36,827 nt of DNA from Planctomycetia bacterium. GTDB lineage: Bacteria; Planctomycetota; Planctomycetia; Gemmatales; Gemmataceae. The notes beneath the pieces are model-generated. The model saw nothing but the letters and a program-made list of their open reading frames with translations. It was not told the origin of the DNA and ran no database searches. The stretch spans positions 1 through 36,827 of the forward strand of contig JAEUIF010000726.1 in assembly GCA_016795185.1 (NCBI GenBank), written 5' to 3'. Both the position numbers and the translations under genes were made by a program. Shown in pieces: positions 18,242 to 26,669 of this stretch (its first letter is position 1; every line of letters starts with the position of its first letter).

Positions 18242-20698
18242 ATGGGGATCATGACGGCAGTCCTGTCCGGGTTCGTCCTGGCCCTGGTCGCACCGGGGCT
18301 GTACCGGCGCGCGCGCGCGGGCGCCGGCTGGTTGCTCGCCCTGCTGCCGCTAGGGCTGGCCGGCTATTTCGGCAGCTACACCGAGGCGGTCGCGGCCGGG
18401 GAGACCGTCCGGGCAAGCTATTCCTGGGCGCCCGCGCTCGGCGTCGACCTTTCGTTTTGCCTGGATGGGTTGAGCCTGCTGTTCGCCCTGCTCATTACCG
18501 GAATCGGGGCGTTGATCCTGATCTACGCGGGAGGCTACTTGAGCGGGCACCCGCAGCTCGGCCGACTCTATGCCTTCCTCCTGCTGTTCATGGCGTCGAT
18601 GCTCGGGCTCGTCCTCGCCGACAACCTGCTCGCCCTGTTCGTCTTCTGGGAGCTGACCAGCCTGAGTTCCTACCTGCTGATCGGCTTCGACCACGAGCGC
18701 GCGGAAGCGCGGGCGGCGGCCTTGCAAGCACTGCTCGTGACCGGCGGCGGCGGCCTGGCGCTGCTGGCGGGACTGCTCTTGCTGGGCCAGGCCGGCGGCA
18801 GCCTGGAGCTCTCGGTACTCCTCGGCCAGCCCCATGACCTGCGTGGCCATCCGCTCTATCTGCCGATGCTGTTGCTCGTCCTGCTGGGGGCCTTCACGAA
18901 ATCGGCCCAGTTCCCGTTCCACTTCTGGCTGCCCGGCGCGATGGCGGCGCCGACGCCGATCAGCGCCTACCTGCACTCGGCGACGATGGTCAAGGCGGGC
19001 GTGTACCTGCTGGCGCGGCTGCACCCGCTCCTGGGCGGGACTGACGCCTGGCACGCACTGGTAACCGGGTTCGGAGCGGCGACCATGCTGGCGGGCGGCT
19101 TGCTGGCGGTGACCCAGACCGACCTCAAGCGCATCCTGGCCTACTCGACGGTCAGCGCCCTGGGCACGCTGGTGTTGCTGCTCGGCATCGGCACCAGCGC
19201 CGCCGTCACGGCGGCGCTGGTCTTCCTGCTGGCCCACGCCCTATACAAGGGCGCGCTGTTCCTGGTGGCCGGCGCCCTGGACCACGAGACGGGCACCCGC
19301 GACGTGCGCCAGCTGGGCGGCCTGTGGCGGACCATGCCGGTGACCGCCGCAGCGGCCGGACTGGCCGCGCTGTCGCTGGCCGGCTTTGCCCCGTTTCTGA
19401 GCTTTATCGGCAAGGAACTCGTGTTCGAGGCGGTGTGGGCCGCGCCGGGCGCGGGGTTCATACTTGCGCCTGCCGCGGTGCTGGCCGGGGCGCTGTTCGT
19501 GGTGACGGCGGGCCTCACCGGCGTGCGTCCGTTTTGGGGCGCGCCACGGGCCACGCCCCGGCCGCCGCACGAAGCCCCGCTTAGCTTGTGGCTGGGGCCA
19601 GTGTTGCTGGCTGGCAGCGGCCTGCTCTTCGGCCTCTGGCCCGCGCTGGTGGCCGCCCAGCTGGTGTCGCCGGCCGTCACGGCCGTCGTCGGGCACCCGC
19701 AACACGTCCTGCTCGCCCTGTGGCACGGCTTCAACCTGGCTCTCGCCCTGAGCGGGGTGTCCCTGGTTCTGGGGCTGGCCCTCTACCTCGGCTGGAACGC
19801 GATCCGCCGGGCGTCCGCGTGCCTGGAACCACTGCTGAACCGGGGGCCGGCGATGTGGTACGAAGTCGCGCTGCGCGGGTTGAACCGGCTAGCCCAGGGC
19901 CAGACGCGCCTGCTGCAAAGCGGTTACCTGCGCTACTACCTGATGATCGTCCTCGTCGCCACAGCCGGCCTGACGGGCGCCACTTTAGTGCGGCGCGGCC
20001 GCCTGGCGTCGCCGGTGGACTGGTCGGGCCTGAGCTTCTACGACGCCGGGCTCGCCCTGCTCATCCTGCTGGCGACCGCGGCGGCGGTACTGGCCCGGTC
20101 GCGGCTCGCCGCCATCGCCGCGCTCGGGGTGGTCGGCTACAGCGTGGCGCTCGTCTTTGTCCTGTTCGGCGCCCCGGACGTGGCGATGACCCAGTTTCTG
20201 GTCGAGACCCTGACCGTCATCCTCTTCGTCCTGGTCTTCTACCACCTGCCCGAGTCGCCGGCGGTATCCCATACCCTGGCGCGGCTGCGGGACGCCCTGC
20301 TGGCCGCGGCGGTCGGCGTGCTGATGACGGGCCTGGTGCTGCTCGCCGGCGACGTGCAATATCACCCGCCCATCTCCGCCTACTTCGCCGAGCACAGCCT
20401 GGCCGACGCCCACGGCCGGAACCTGGTCAACGTGATCCTGGTGGACTTCCGCGGGCTGGACACGCTCGGCGAAATCACCGTGCTGGCCGTGGCGGGTGTC
20501 GGCGTGTACGCCCTCCTGAAGCTGCGCGTGGGGGCGCAGGGGCACTCGGCGGCGGGTAGCACCGAGGTTCAGCCGGCCCGCACGGATGCCGCGCCGCTCG
20601 AACCCGAGCCGGGGCCGGTGCCCGCCGTCAACGGGGCGCCTCAGGACGGCGGCCTCGCGCTCGCCAACCCTGCGGCCGAGGAAGGAGGGGGCCGGTGA
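18242..20698 (+). CDS. mrpA: Mrp Na+/H+ antiporter subunit A, with fused MbhD/MbhE-like C-terminus
   Basis: An 818-residue membrane protein homologous to complex I NuoL. The proton-channel core has [20 protein letters not shown] (glutamate in WEL), the lysine helix [16 protein letters not shown] and [20 protein letters not shown], and the broken-helix [22 protein letters not shown]. The C-terminal part has an MbhD-like segment ([20 protein letters not shown]) and an MbhE-like end ([20 protein letters not shown]). A hydrophilic, proline-rich tail of about 50 residues follows. It is somewhat shorter than many MrpA proteins but all domains are present. Mrp exports Na+ using proton import and supports alkali and salt tolerance. 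Its GTGA overlap with mrpB shows translational coupling. The upstream ribosome site is weak; an ATG three codons later is an alternative. Confidence 0.92.
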   Translation: MGIMTAVLSGFVLALVAPGLYRRARAGAGWLLALLPLGLAGYFGSYTEAVAAGETVRASYSWAPALGVDLSFCLDGLSLLFALLITGIGALILIYAGGYLSGHPQLGRLYAFLLLFMASMLGLVLADNLLALFVFWELTSLSSYLLIGFDHERAEARAAALQALLVTGGGGLALLAGLLLLGQAGGSLELSVLLGQPHDLRGHPLYLPMLLLVLLGAFTKSAQFPFHFWLPGAMAAPTPISAYLHSATMVKAGVYLLARLHPLLGGTDAWHALVTGFGAATMLAGGLLAVTQTDLKRILAYSTVSALGTLVLLLGIGTSAAVTAALVFLLAHALYKGALFLVAGALDHETGTRDVRQLGGLWRTMPVTAAAAGLAALSLAGFAPFLSFIGKELVFEAVWAAPGAGFILAPAAVLAGALFVVTAGLTGVRPFWGAPRATPRPPHEAPLSLWLGPVLLAGSGLLFGLWPALVAAQLVSPAVTAVVGHPQHVLLALWHGFNLALALSGVSLVLGLALYLGWNAIRRASACLEPLLNRGPAMWYEVALRGLNRLAQGQTRLLQSGYLRYYLMIVLVATAGLTGATLVRRGRLASPVDWSGLSFYDAGLALLILLATAAAVLARSRLAAIAALGVVGYSVALVFVLFGAPDVAMTQFLVETLTVILFVLVFYHLPESPAVSHTLARLRDALLAAAVGVLMTGLVLLAGDVQYHPPISAYFAEHSLADAHGRNLVNVILVDFRGLDTLGEITVLAVAGVGVYALLKLRVGAQGHSAAGSTEVQPARTDAAPLEPEPGPVPAVNGAPQDGGLALANPAAEEGGGR

Positions 20699-21108
20699 AC
20701 TCCCTGATCCTGCGGGTGGCGACCCGCTTCATGCTGCCCCTGCTGCTCCTGTTCTCGGTCTTCCTGCTGCTGCGCGGACACAACGAGCCGGGTGGGGGGT
20801 TCAGCGGCGGACTGGTCGCGGCGTCCGCCTTCGTACTGTACGGCTTCGCCTTCGGCGCGGCGGAGGCGGGGCACGCCCTGGGCGCGGACCCCCGTCGTCT
20901 AATCGGTGCGGGATTGCTCCTGGCCGTGGGCAGCGGGAGCGCGGCCCTGCTGGCGGAACAACCGCTGATGACCGGACTCTGGGCCGTGGTGGCCGTGCCC
21001 GGTTTCGGCGACCTCCACCTCGGCACGCCGCTGTTGTTCGACGTCGCCGTCTACCTGGTGGTCGTCGGCGTCACGCTGTCGATCGTCTTGCCCCTGGCGG
21101 AGGAGTGA
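20695..21108 (+). CDS. mrpB: Mrp antiporter subunit B
   Basis: A 137-residue four-helix membrane protein. It starts at a GTG that overlaps the mrpA stop (GTGA) and is preceded by GGAGGGGG. The MnhB signature is clear: [20 protein letters not shown] near residues 24-43, a hydrophobic second helix, and the C-terminal [20 protein letters not shown]. It is an obligate subunit of the hetero-oligomeric Mrp complex. Confidence 0.92.
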   Translation: MNSLILRVATRFMLPLLLLFSVFLLLRGHNEPGGGFSGGLVAASAFVLYGFAFGAAEAGHALGADPRRLIGAGLLLAVGSGSAALLAEQPLMTGLWAVVAVPGFGDLHLGTPLLFDVAVYLVVVGVTLSIVLPLAEE

Positions 21109-21109
21109 C

Positions 21110-21457
21110 ATGGCCGCGCTCCTGGCGATCCTCATCGGCTGCCTCTACGCCGCCGGCGTCTACATGATGCTGCGCCGCAGCCTGTTCAAGCTGATCCTGG
21201 GGCTGGTGCTGCTGTCGCACGGGGCGAACCTGCTGATCTTCACGGCCGGGGGGCTCACCCGCGCCCAGCCGCCGATCATCCCGGCCGGCGCTGACGCGCC
21301 TGTCGTGCCGTCCGCGGATCCGCTGCCCCAGGCGCTGATCTTGACGGCCATCGTCATCGGCTTCGGCGTCCTCGCCTTCGCGCTGGTACTGTTCCACCGC
21401 GCCTACCAGACCATCGGCAGCGACGACCCGGACGAACTGAGGGTGAGTGACGGATGA
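21110..21457 (+). CDS. mrpC: Mrp antiporter subunit C (NuoK-like)
   Basis: A 115-residue three-helix protein homologous to NuoK. Typical features are the first helix [20 protein letters not shown], then [20 protein letters not shown], and finally [20 protein letters not shown]. The ATG is 1 base after the mrpB stop, with GGAGGAG upstream. Its stop overlaps the mrpD start (ATGA). Confidence 0.93.
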   Translation: MAALLAILIGCLYAAGVYMMLRRSLFKLILGLVLLSHGANLLIFTAGGLTRAQPPIIPAGADAPVVPSADPLPQALILTAIVIGFGVLAFALVLFHRAYQTIGSDDPDELRVSDG

Positions 21458-22986
21458 ACGTGCTGCTCGTGCTGCCCCTGGTGATCCCACTGACGACGGC
21501 CGCGGCCTCGCTCCTGGCCTGGCGGCGGCTGCCGCTACAGCGTTTCCTCGCCGTCGCCGGCGCCGCCGCCTTGCTCGCCGCGAGCGCAGCGCTTCTGGCC
21601 GGCGTGTGGACGAACGGGATCGCGGCGACCCAGATGGGCGGGTGGCCGGCCCCCTTCGGCATCACCCTGGTCGCGGACCTGTTCAGCGCCGTCATGGTGG
21701 TGCTGGCCGGGGTCGTCGGCCTGGCCGTGGCCGTTTATTCGCTGGCCAGCCTGGACGAGCCGCGCGAGTCGTTCGGCTATTACCCGCTGCTGCACGTGCT
21801 GCTCATGGGCGTGTGCGGCGCCTTCCTGACCGGTGACCTGTTCAACCTCTACGTCTGGTTTGAAGTCATGCTGATGGCCTCGTTCGTGCTACTCGCGCTG
21901 GGCGGCGAGCCGGACCAGCTGCGCGGGGCGATCAAGTACGTCACGCTGAACCTGGTGGCCTCCGCGCTGTTCCTGGCGGCCGTCGGCATCCTCTACGGCC
22001 TGGCCGGCACGCTCAACCTGGCGGACCTGGCGGGCAAGCTCAACAGCCTGGCGGAGCCCAGCACGGTGACGGCGCTGGCAATGCTGTTCCTGGTCGCCTT
22101 CGGCATCAAGGCCGCCGTCTTCCCCCTGTTCTTCTGGCTGCCAGCCTCGTACCACACGCCGCCGGTCGCCGTGTCCGCCGTCTTCGCCGGCCTGCTCACC
22201 AAGGTGGGCGTTTACGCACTCATCCGGGTCTTCACGCTGCTCTTTGTCCAGGATGTGGGCTACACCCACACGCTGATCCTCGTCCTCTCCGGGCTGACCA
22301 TGGTGACCGGGGTGCTGGGCGCCGCCGCCCAGCAGGAGTTCCGCCGCATCCTGTCGTTCCACATCATCAGCCAGATCGGCTACATGATCCTGGGGCTGGG
22401 CCTGGCCGGGCTGACGACTTCCACGGCGCTGGCGACGCTGGCGCTGGCCGGCTCGGTCTTCTACATCACGCACCACATCATCGTGAAGACGAACCTATTC
22501 CTGGTGAGCGGCGTGGCCCGCCGGCTGGGCGGCTCGTTTGAACTGAAGGCGCTGGGAGGCCTGTACCGCGGTCGTCCCGGGCTGGCCATTTTGTTCCTGA
22601 TCCCGGCGCTGTCCCTGGCCGGGATGCCCCCCCTGTCCGGCTTCTTCGCCAAGCTGTCGCTGGTGCAGGCCGGCCTGGGCGCGGGGCAGTACGCGATCGT
22701 GGCCGTGGCGCTGGTAGTCGGCCTGCTGACGTTGTTTTCCATGACCAAGATCTGGGCGGAAGCGTTCTGGAAGCCCGCGCCGGCCGACTCGGCCCTGGAC
22801 TCGCCGCCGCCCGACCTGGGGCCGCGGGAGCGGTACACGCTCCTGCTGCCCATCGGCCTGCTGGCGGTGCTGACCGTGACCATCGGCCTAGCGGCGGGGC
22901 CGGTCTTCACGCTGGCGACCCGGGCCGCGGAACAGCTGGTCAACCGGGACGCCTACGTCCACGCCGTTCTGGGAGGGCAGCGATGA
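21454..22986 (+). CDS. mrpD: Mrp antiporter subunit D (NuoM/N-like)
   Basis: A 510-residue, about 14-helix proton-channel subunit. Key features: [20 protein letters not shown] with the conserved glutamate; lysine-bearing [37 protein letters not shown]; the loop [20 protein letters not shown]; and [20 protein letters not shown] near the C-terminus. Length is normal. It overlaps mrpC and mrpE by 4 bp each (ATGA junctions), so all subunits are probably made in fixed ratio. Confidence 0.94.
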   Translation: MNVLLVLPLVIPLTTAAASLLAWRRLPLQRFLAVAGAAALLAASAALLAGVWTNGIAATQMGGWPAPFGITLVADLFSAVMVVLAGVVGLAVAVYSLASLDEPRESFGYYPLLHVLLMGVCGAFLTGDLFNLYVWFEVMLMASFVLLALGGEPDQLRGAIKYVTLNLVASALFLAAVGILYGLAGTLNLADLAGKLNSLAEPSTVTALAMLFLVAFGIKAAVFPLFFWLPASYHTPPVAVSAVFAGLLTKVGVYALIRVFTLLFVQDVGYTHTLILVLSGLTMVTGVLGAAAQQEFRRILSFHIISQIGYMILGLGLAGLTTSTALATLALAGSVFYITHHIIVKTNLFLVSGVARRLGGSFELKALGGLYRGRPGLAILFLIPALSLAGMPPLSGFFAKLSLVQAGLGAGQYAIVAVALVVGLLTLFSMTKIWAEAFWKPAPADSALDSPPPDLGPRERYTLLLPIGLLAVLTVTIGLAAGPVFTLATRAAEQLVNRDAYVHAVLGGQR

Positions 22987-23462
22987 CGACTTTTCTCTGG
23001 AACCTGTTGCTGGCCCTGGCCTGGACGGTCTCCACCGGGCTGTTCACGGTCGCCAACCTCCTGGTCGGCCTGGTCCTGGGCTACTTCATCCTGCTGTTCG
23101 CCCAGCGGGCGCTCGGCCCGTCCGCTTACTTCGCCAAGGTGCCGCTCGTCGGCCGTTTCGCCCTGTTCTACCTCGGGCAGCTGATCCTGGCGAACCTGCG
23201 GGTGGCCTATGACGTGCTGACCCCGAAACATCACATGCGGCCCGGGGTGATCGCCGTGCCCCTGGAAGCCCGGACGGACGCCGAGATCACGCTGCTGGCC
23301 AACCTGATCACGCTGACGCCGGGGAGCCTGAGCCTGGACCTGTCCGGCGACCGGCGGGTGCTCTACGTCCACGCCATGTACATCGACGGCGGCGACGTGG
23401 ACGCGGCGCGGCGGCAGATCAAGGAAGGGCTGGAACGCCGGGTGCTGGAGGTGCTGCGGTGA
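22983..23462 (+). CDS. mrpE: Mrp antiporter subunit E
   Basis: A 159-residue MnhE-family protein. Two N-terminal membrane helices ([36 protein letters not shown]) are followed by [20 protein letters not shown] cytoplasmic domain then has [20 protein letters not shown] and [10 protein letters not shown], the family signature. ATG overlaps the mrpD stop by 4 bp. Confidence 0.93.
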   Translation: MTTFLWNLLLALAWTVSTGLFTVANLLVGLVLGYFILLFAQRALGPSAYFAKVPLVGRFALFYLGQLILANLRVAYDVLTPKHHMRPGVIAVPLEARTDAEITLLANLITLTPGSLSLDLSGDRRVLYVHAMYIDGGDVDAARRQIKEGLERRVLEVLR

Positions 23463-23749
23463 GCCTGTACGCGGTGACGCTGCTGGAGGGGGCGGTGACG
23501 CTGGCGCTGGCCATGTCCGGCCTGGCGCTGTTCCTGGCCTTCTTCCGCCTGGTGCGCGGCCCGAGCCTGCCGGACCGGGTCGTCGCCCTCGACCTCATCG
23601 GGGTGATCGCGGTCGGCGTCATCGCGGCCTACGACATTCTCACCGAGCAGCCGGTCCTGCTCGACGCCGCCACCGTGGTGGCCCTGGTGGCGTTCCTGGG
23701 GACCGTGGCCTTCGCCCACTACGTGGAGAGGAGGAAGCAGGATGAATGA
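23459..23749 (+). CDS. mrpF: Mrp antiporter subunit F
   Basis: A 96-residue three-helix protein of the MnhF family with the signature [20 protein letters not shown] near residues 30-50 and [20 protein letters not shown] at the end. It starts at a GTG that overlaps the mrpE stop by 4 bp (GTGA). It overlaps mrpG by 8 bp. Confidence 0.92.
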   Translation: MSLYAVTLLEGAVTLALAMSGLALFLAFFRLVRGPSLPDRVVALDLIGVIAVGVIAAYDILTEQPVLLDAATVVALVAFLGTVAFAHYVERRKQDE

Positions 23750-24095
23750 CATCGCGAGTGCGCTGCTGATCGTCGTCGGCGGCGCCTTCATGCTGCTGGC
23801 CGGGGTCGGGGTCGTCCGCATGCCCGACCTGTTCATGCGGATGCAGGCCGCCACCAAGGCCGCGACCCTGGGGGCCGGCTGCATGCTCCTGGCGGTGGCG
23901 GTCCACTTCGGTGAACTGACGGTGGTGACCCGCGCCCTGCTGGTAACCGCCTTTGTCTTCCTGACCGCGCCGGTGGCGGCGCACATGATCGCCCGGGCGG
24001 CGTACTCGGTCGGCACGCCCCTCTGGGAGGGTACCATCGCCGACGAACTCCGCGACCGACGGCAGGCGCTCGGTGAAGAGGGCGACGCCCCGTGA
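23742..24095 (+). CDS. mrpG: Mrp antiporter subunit G
   Basis: A 117-residue three-helix MnhG protein. Signature segments are GGAFMLLAGVGVVRMPDLFM, RMQAATKAATLGAGCMLLAV and LLVTAFVFLTAPVAAHMIAR. The ATG at 23742 lies inside the mrpF end, with GAGGA upstream. It completes a full A-G set in the standard order, which supports a functional complex. A CBS protein follows 72 bp downstream. Confidence 0.93.
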   Translation: MNDIASALLIVVGGAFMLLAGVGVVRMPDLFMRMQAATKAATLGAGCMLLAVAVHFGELTVVTRALLVTAFVFLTAPVAAHMIARAAYSVGTPLWEGTIADELRDRRQALGEEGDAP

Positions 24096-24167
24096 CACCA
24101 GTGATGACGTCGAGACGGCTTGCTGGTGGCTGACTGCGCTCGAACCGCTCGGAAAGGCAGGCAAGGC

Positions 24168-24608
24168 ATGCAGGTGCAAGAATTGATGATTCGACCTGTC
24201 GTCGTGGTCCGCGAGCACGCCACGCTGGAGGAGATTGCGCAGCTGATGCTCCAACGCCGCATCGGCAGTGTGCCGGTGGTCGACGACCGCGGCAAGCTCT
24301 GCGGCATCGTGACGGATTCGGACTTCATGCCCCGGGAGTACCGCGCCCCGTTCGAGCTCAAGGGCTGGGCCTACCTGTTCGGCTTCCAGATGCTCCGGGA
24401 CAAGATCCAGCGCATCTACGAGAACTCGCGGACCCGCACCGCGGCGGAGATCATGAGTTTTCCCGTGATCACTGCCACGGAGGACGCCGAGATCGACGCC
24501 GTCGTCAACACGATGCTTGCCTATCAGGTCCACCATATCCCCGTCGTCCGTGGCGGCGTGCCGGTGGGCATGGTGGCGCGGCACGACCTGCTCTTGATGA
24601 TGGTGTGA
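24168..24608 (+). CDS. Two-CBS-domain protein
   Basis: A 146-residue cytosolic protein made of a CBS pair. CBS1 is about 1-60 (QELMIRPVVVVREHATLEEI; RRIGSVPVVDDRGKLCGIVT, then DSDFM). CBS2 is about 85-145 (AAEIMSFPVITATEDAEIDA; HHIPVVRGGVPVGMVARHDL). A linker with aromatic residues (GWAYLFGFQMLRDKI) replaces the usual short spacer. CBS pairs bind adenine nucleotides and often regulate ion channels and transporters; its place right after the Mrp operon suggests energy sensing for these antiporters (inference). The start at 24168 is chosen because the MQVQELM stretch begins the CBS fold; an ORF extension to 24120 looks non-coding. Confidence 0.88.
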   Translation: MQVQELMIRPVVVVREHATLEEIAQLMLQRRIGSVPVVDDRGKLCGIVTDSDFMPREYRAPFELKGWAYLFGFQMLRDKIQRIYENSRTRTAAEIMSFPVITATEDAEIDAVVNTMLAYQVHHIPVVRGGVPVGMVARHDLLLMMV

Positions 24609-24799
24609 GCAGTCTAGGCCGTGCGCGTCTGGAGCCGCAGGGGCAAGGTATCATGGGCCCCATAACCGAAACACGGGCTGTTGACAGTCACAAAAAATGT
24701 CCGTCCATTGCAGTTCCGGCAATGGAAACTGAGAAGTATGCAAGCAGTTTCGGCAAAACCTTGGTCTCCGCATCGCGGGCCACCGTCGCAGCACGACAG

Positions 24800-25420
24800 T
24801 TCCCCCAGCTGCCCGATAAATTCTGGACTGCCGAGAAGGATGCCCTCCTGGGCTGAGAATGGTGGCCGATCGGGCGGCAACCCGGAAACTCGGCTGTAGT
24901 CTCCAAGCCGTAAAGGCTCGCCGGGAGCACCTGAGGATTGCGGCCTACTCCCCCGGCGCGGCGCGCGAAATTGACCCGGGCTACCGGGGGCCGCCCCCAA
25001 CCAAGTACGGCGAGCCCGGGTCCGGCGGTTGCGGTCCCAGGGCCTGCCGATTACCGAGATTGCCCGCCGGCTGGGTACGAGCCGCCAGGCCGTTTACGCC
25101 TTGCTCAAGCGCTGCGGCCCCGTGCGGCGGCTGAACGAGACGATCGTCTGGACCCCGGAGCGGGAAGCCCTCCTCGGGAGGGTGAGCGATCAGGGCCTGG
25201 CGCGGAACTGCGCAGCACCAGGCATGCGGTAATGATCCGGCACCGCCAACTTTGCATCGCGGCCCACGGGCGGACAGGCGGGACGCACCGTTGCCCGACG
25301 GCTTTTGGACGCCGGAGAAGCACGCACTCCTGGGCACCACGTCGGACCAGGCGGTGGCCCACGAGGTTCGACACATCCTTCGCGATCCCGCTGCGGTCCC
25401 GCGACGACCGGCGCAGCCGC
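24800..25420 (+). pseudogene. Decayed HTH protein with SANT/Myb-like repeats (remnants in three frames)
   Basis: Fragments of one protein style are scattered over three plus-strand frames. LPDKFWTAEKDALLG ends near 24855 in one frame. MVADRAATRKLGCSLQAVKA continues it from 24859 in a second frame, so a single-base shift separates two parts of one repeat. In a third frame LPITEIARRLGTSRQAVYAL (from about 25040) is a canonical HTH; the repeat-like ETIVWTPEREALLGRVSDQG follows. LPDGFWTPEKHALLGTTSDQ recurs near 25305 in another frame. The shared W-T-x-E-x-x-A-L-L-G unit, three copies, resembles the Myb/SANT-like repeats of planctomycete DNA-binding proteins. Frameshifts and stops show that it is not expressed as one protein. 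It could also be fragments of more than one paralogue. Confidence 0.6.
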
Positions 25421-25475
25421 GCGAGCCGGGAACGCACCGGGCCGCCTCCGGCCATCCACGCCAGGGCGCGGAACG

Positions 25476-25865
25476 TCAACCGCCGGGCAGTGTGGGCACG
25501 ACGCTCAGGTGCAACCGGTCGTCCTCCACGAGGAGCACAAAGAACCAGGGTGCCGGCAACGGCAGGGCCAGCAGCCGCCCCGTGTCGGGCGCCAGCGCCC
25601 GCGCCAGCCGGTCCAGGGCCCGCCACTGCGCGAAGTTCGTCTCGCAGGGTTGCGCGCCCAGGACGCGCAGCGCTTCGGGCACGGGCACGAGGCCCACGGC
25701 CGTCTCCTCGCGCAGCAGCTCCTGCTGCGCTGTCGCCGTGTTCTCGGCGAACGCCGCCGCGGCGACGCGCCCCCAACTACAACGCGTGTCCAGCACCACC
25801 ACGACCGGCGTCGCGCCGGCCGCCCGGTAGCGGACGACGGCCCGCCGCCCCCTAATTCCCGGGAA
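25476..25865 (-). pseudogene. Truncated ORF of unknown family, interrupted at a palindrome
   Basis: About 130 codons are open on the minus strand, with plausible protein character: VVVVLDTRCSWGRVAAAAFA, then ENTATAQQELLREETAVGLV, and the C-terminus PAPWFFVLLVEDDRLHLSVV. The frame is closed at its 5' end by a TAA that is part of the perfect palindrome at 25853-25868. A GTG at 25802 would give 108 residues but cuts a beta strand. It most likely is the 3' remnant of a larger gene whose front was removed by an insertion or deletion at the palindrome. No family is recognised. Confidence 0.4.
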
Positions 25866-25868
25866 TTA
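25853..25868. repeat. Perfect 16-bp palindrome TAATTCCCGGGAATTA
   Basis: This is an exact inverted repeat at the broken 5' end of the minus-strand ORF remnant. It resembles the near-palindrome at 6113-6126. It may be the end of a mobile element, a scar, or a regulator site. No target duplication could be defined by eye. Confidence 0.45.
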
Positions 25869-26669
25869 GCGGCAGCAATGGACGCCGCGCAGTGAGCAAG
25901 CAGTAGGATCCAGAAACGGAATACGGGCGAGCCTTCTGGAAAGGACCGCAGGCCACGTTCGCTGATAAGGGTAACTATTCTGGGCCTGGTCGATGCTGCG
26001 GACAGTGACCGCGGCGGTGCGGGAGTTCCTTGCAAAGCGTCGTTGGCATCCGAAATCGTCCGCTGACCTTGTAGCGGCGCGCTGGCGTCCGAGCTTTGAC
26101 GGAGCATTTACTGGCTGGTGGTCCACTTCGCTGACGGCGACCGACGCGAGGTGAGCCAGGTCAAGCGCTTCGGCGTGGCGAACCGACGCACGCAACGGAC
26201 ACCAGCTTGCGCGCGGCTGTCGATGTGACGTAGCGCGCAACGCTACGGCACTTGCGTTGGGCTTCGTGCGCTCTGGGACTGGACCGACCGGGGCTGTCCG
26301 AACCTGGCGACACGGATAACCCCGAGCGAATACGACTCGCAAGCCTCTCAGTATGGTTAGCGCTCTGGGGAAGTGGCTGCGCGGCGCGCCAGCAACCACG
26401 ATCGTCCCAGGATGAGTTGCTTGGTACTCAACGTGCGGCAGTCGTTCACGGATCGAGGCGGCGACCTCCAGCAATTCTGGCGAACTTGCTCGATCTATCC
26501 CAAGCAACAGAAATGGTTTGCGTCACGCCCGTCGTCTGGAGCAGGCGATCTCGACAAGCGGATTGTTACCTTTTCCTGGCTATTGGAACAGTTAAAGCGT
26601 GCTCCCGCTAGCTATCTCCGTGGCCCTGCCGTCTGGATCCTCGCAAGCTCTTCCCGGGAGAATCCGGCG
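25869..26669. other. About 800-bp region without a convincing gene
   Basis: Base composition is visibly less GC-rich than the flanks. Several overlapping ORFs of 119 to 213 codons on both strands have erratic composition and no recognisable family. A short plus-strand stretch near 26110-26190 (LVVHFADGDRREVSQVKRFG) has protein-like character but is closed quickly. It probably holds the promoter of the DUF operon, decayed DNA, or both. Confidence 0.45.

Noticed and set aside
25866-26507. 213-codon minus-strand ORF
   Set aside because: No motif, uneven composition and no ribosome site. It lies in a decayed intergenic zone.
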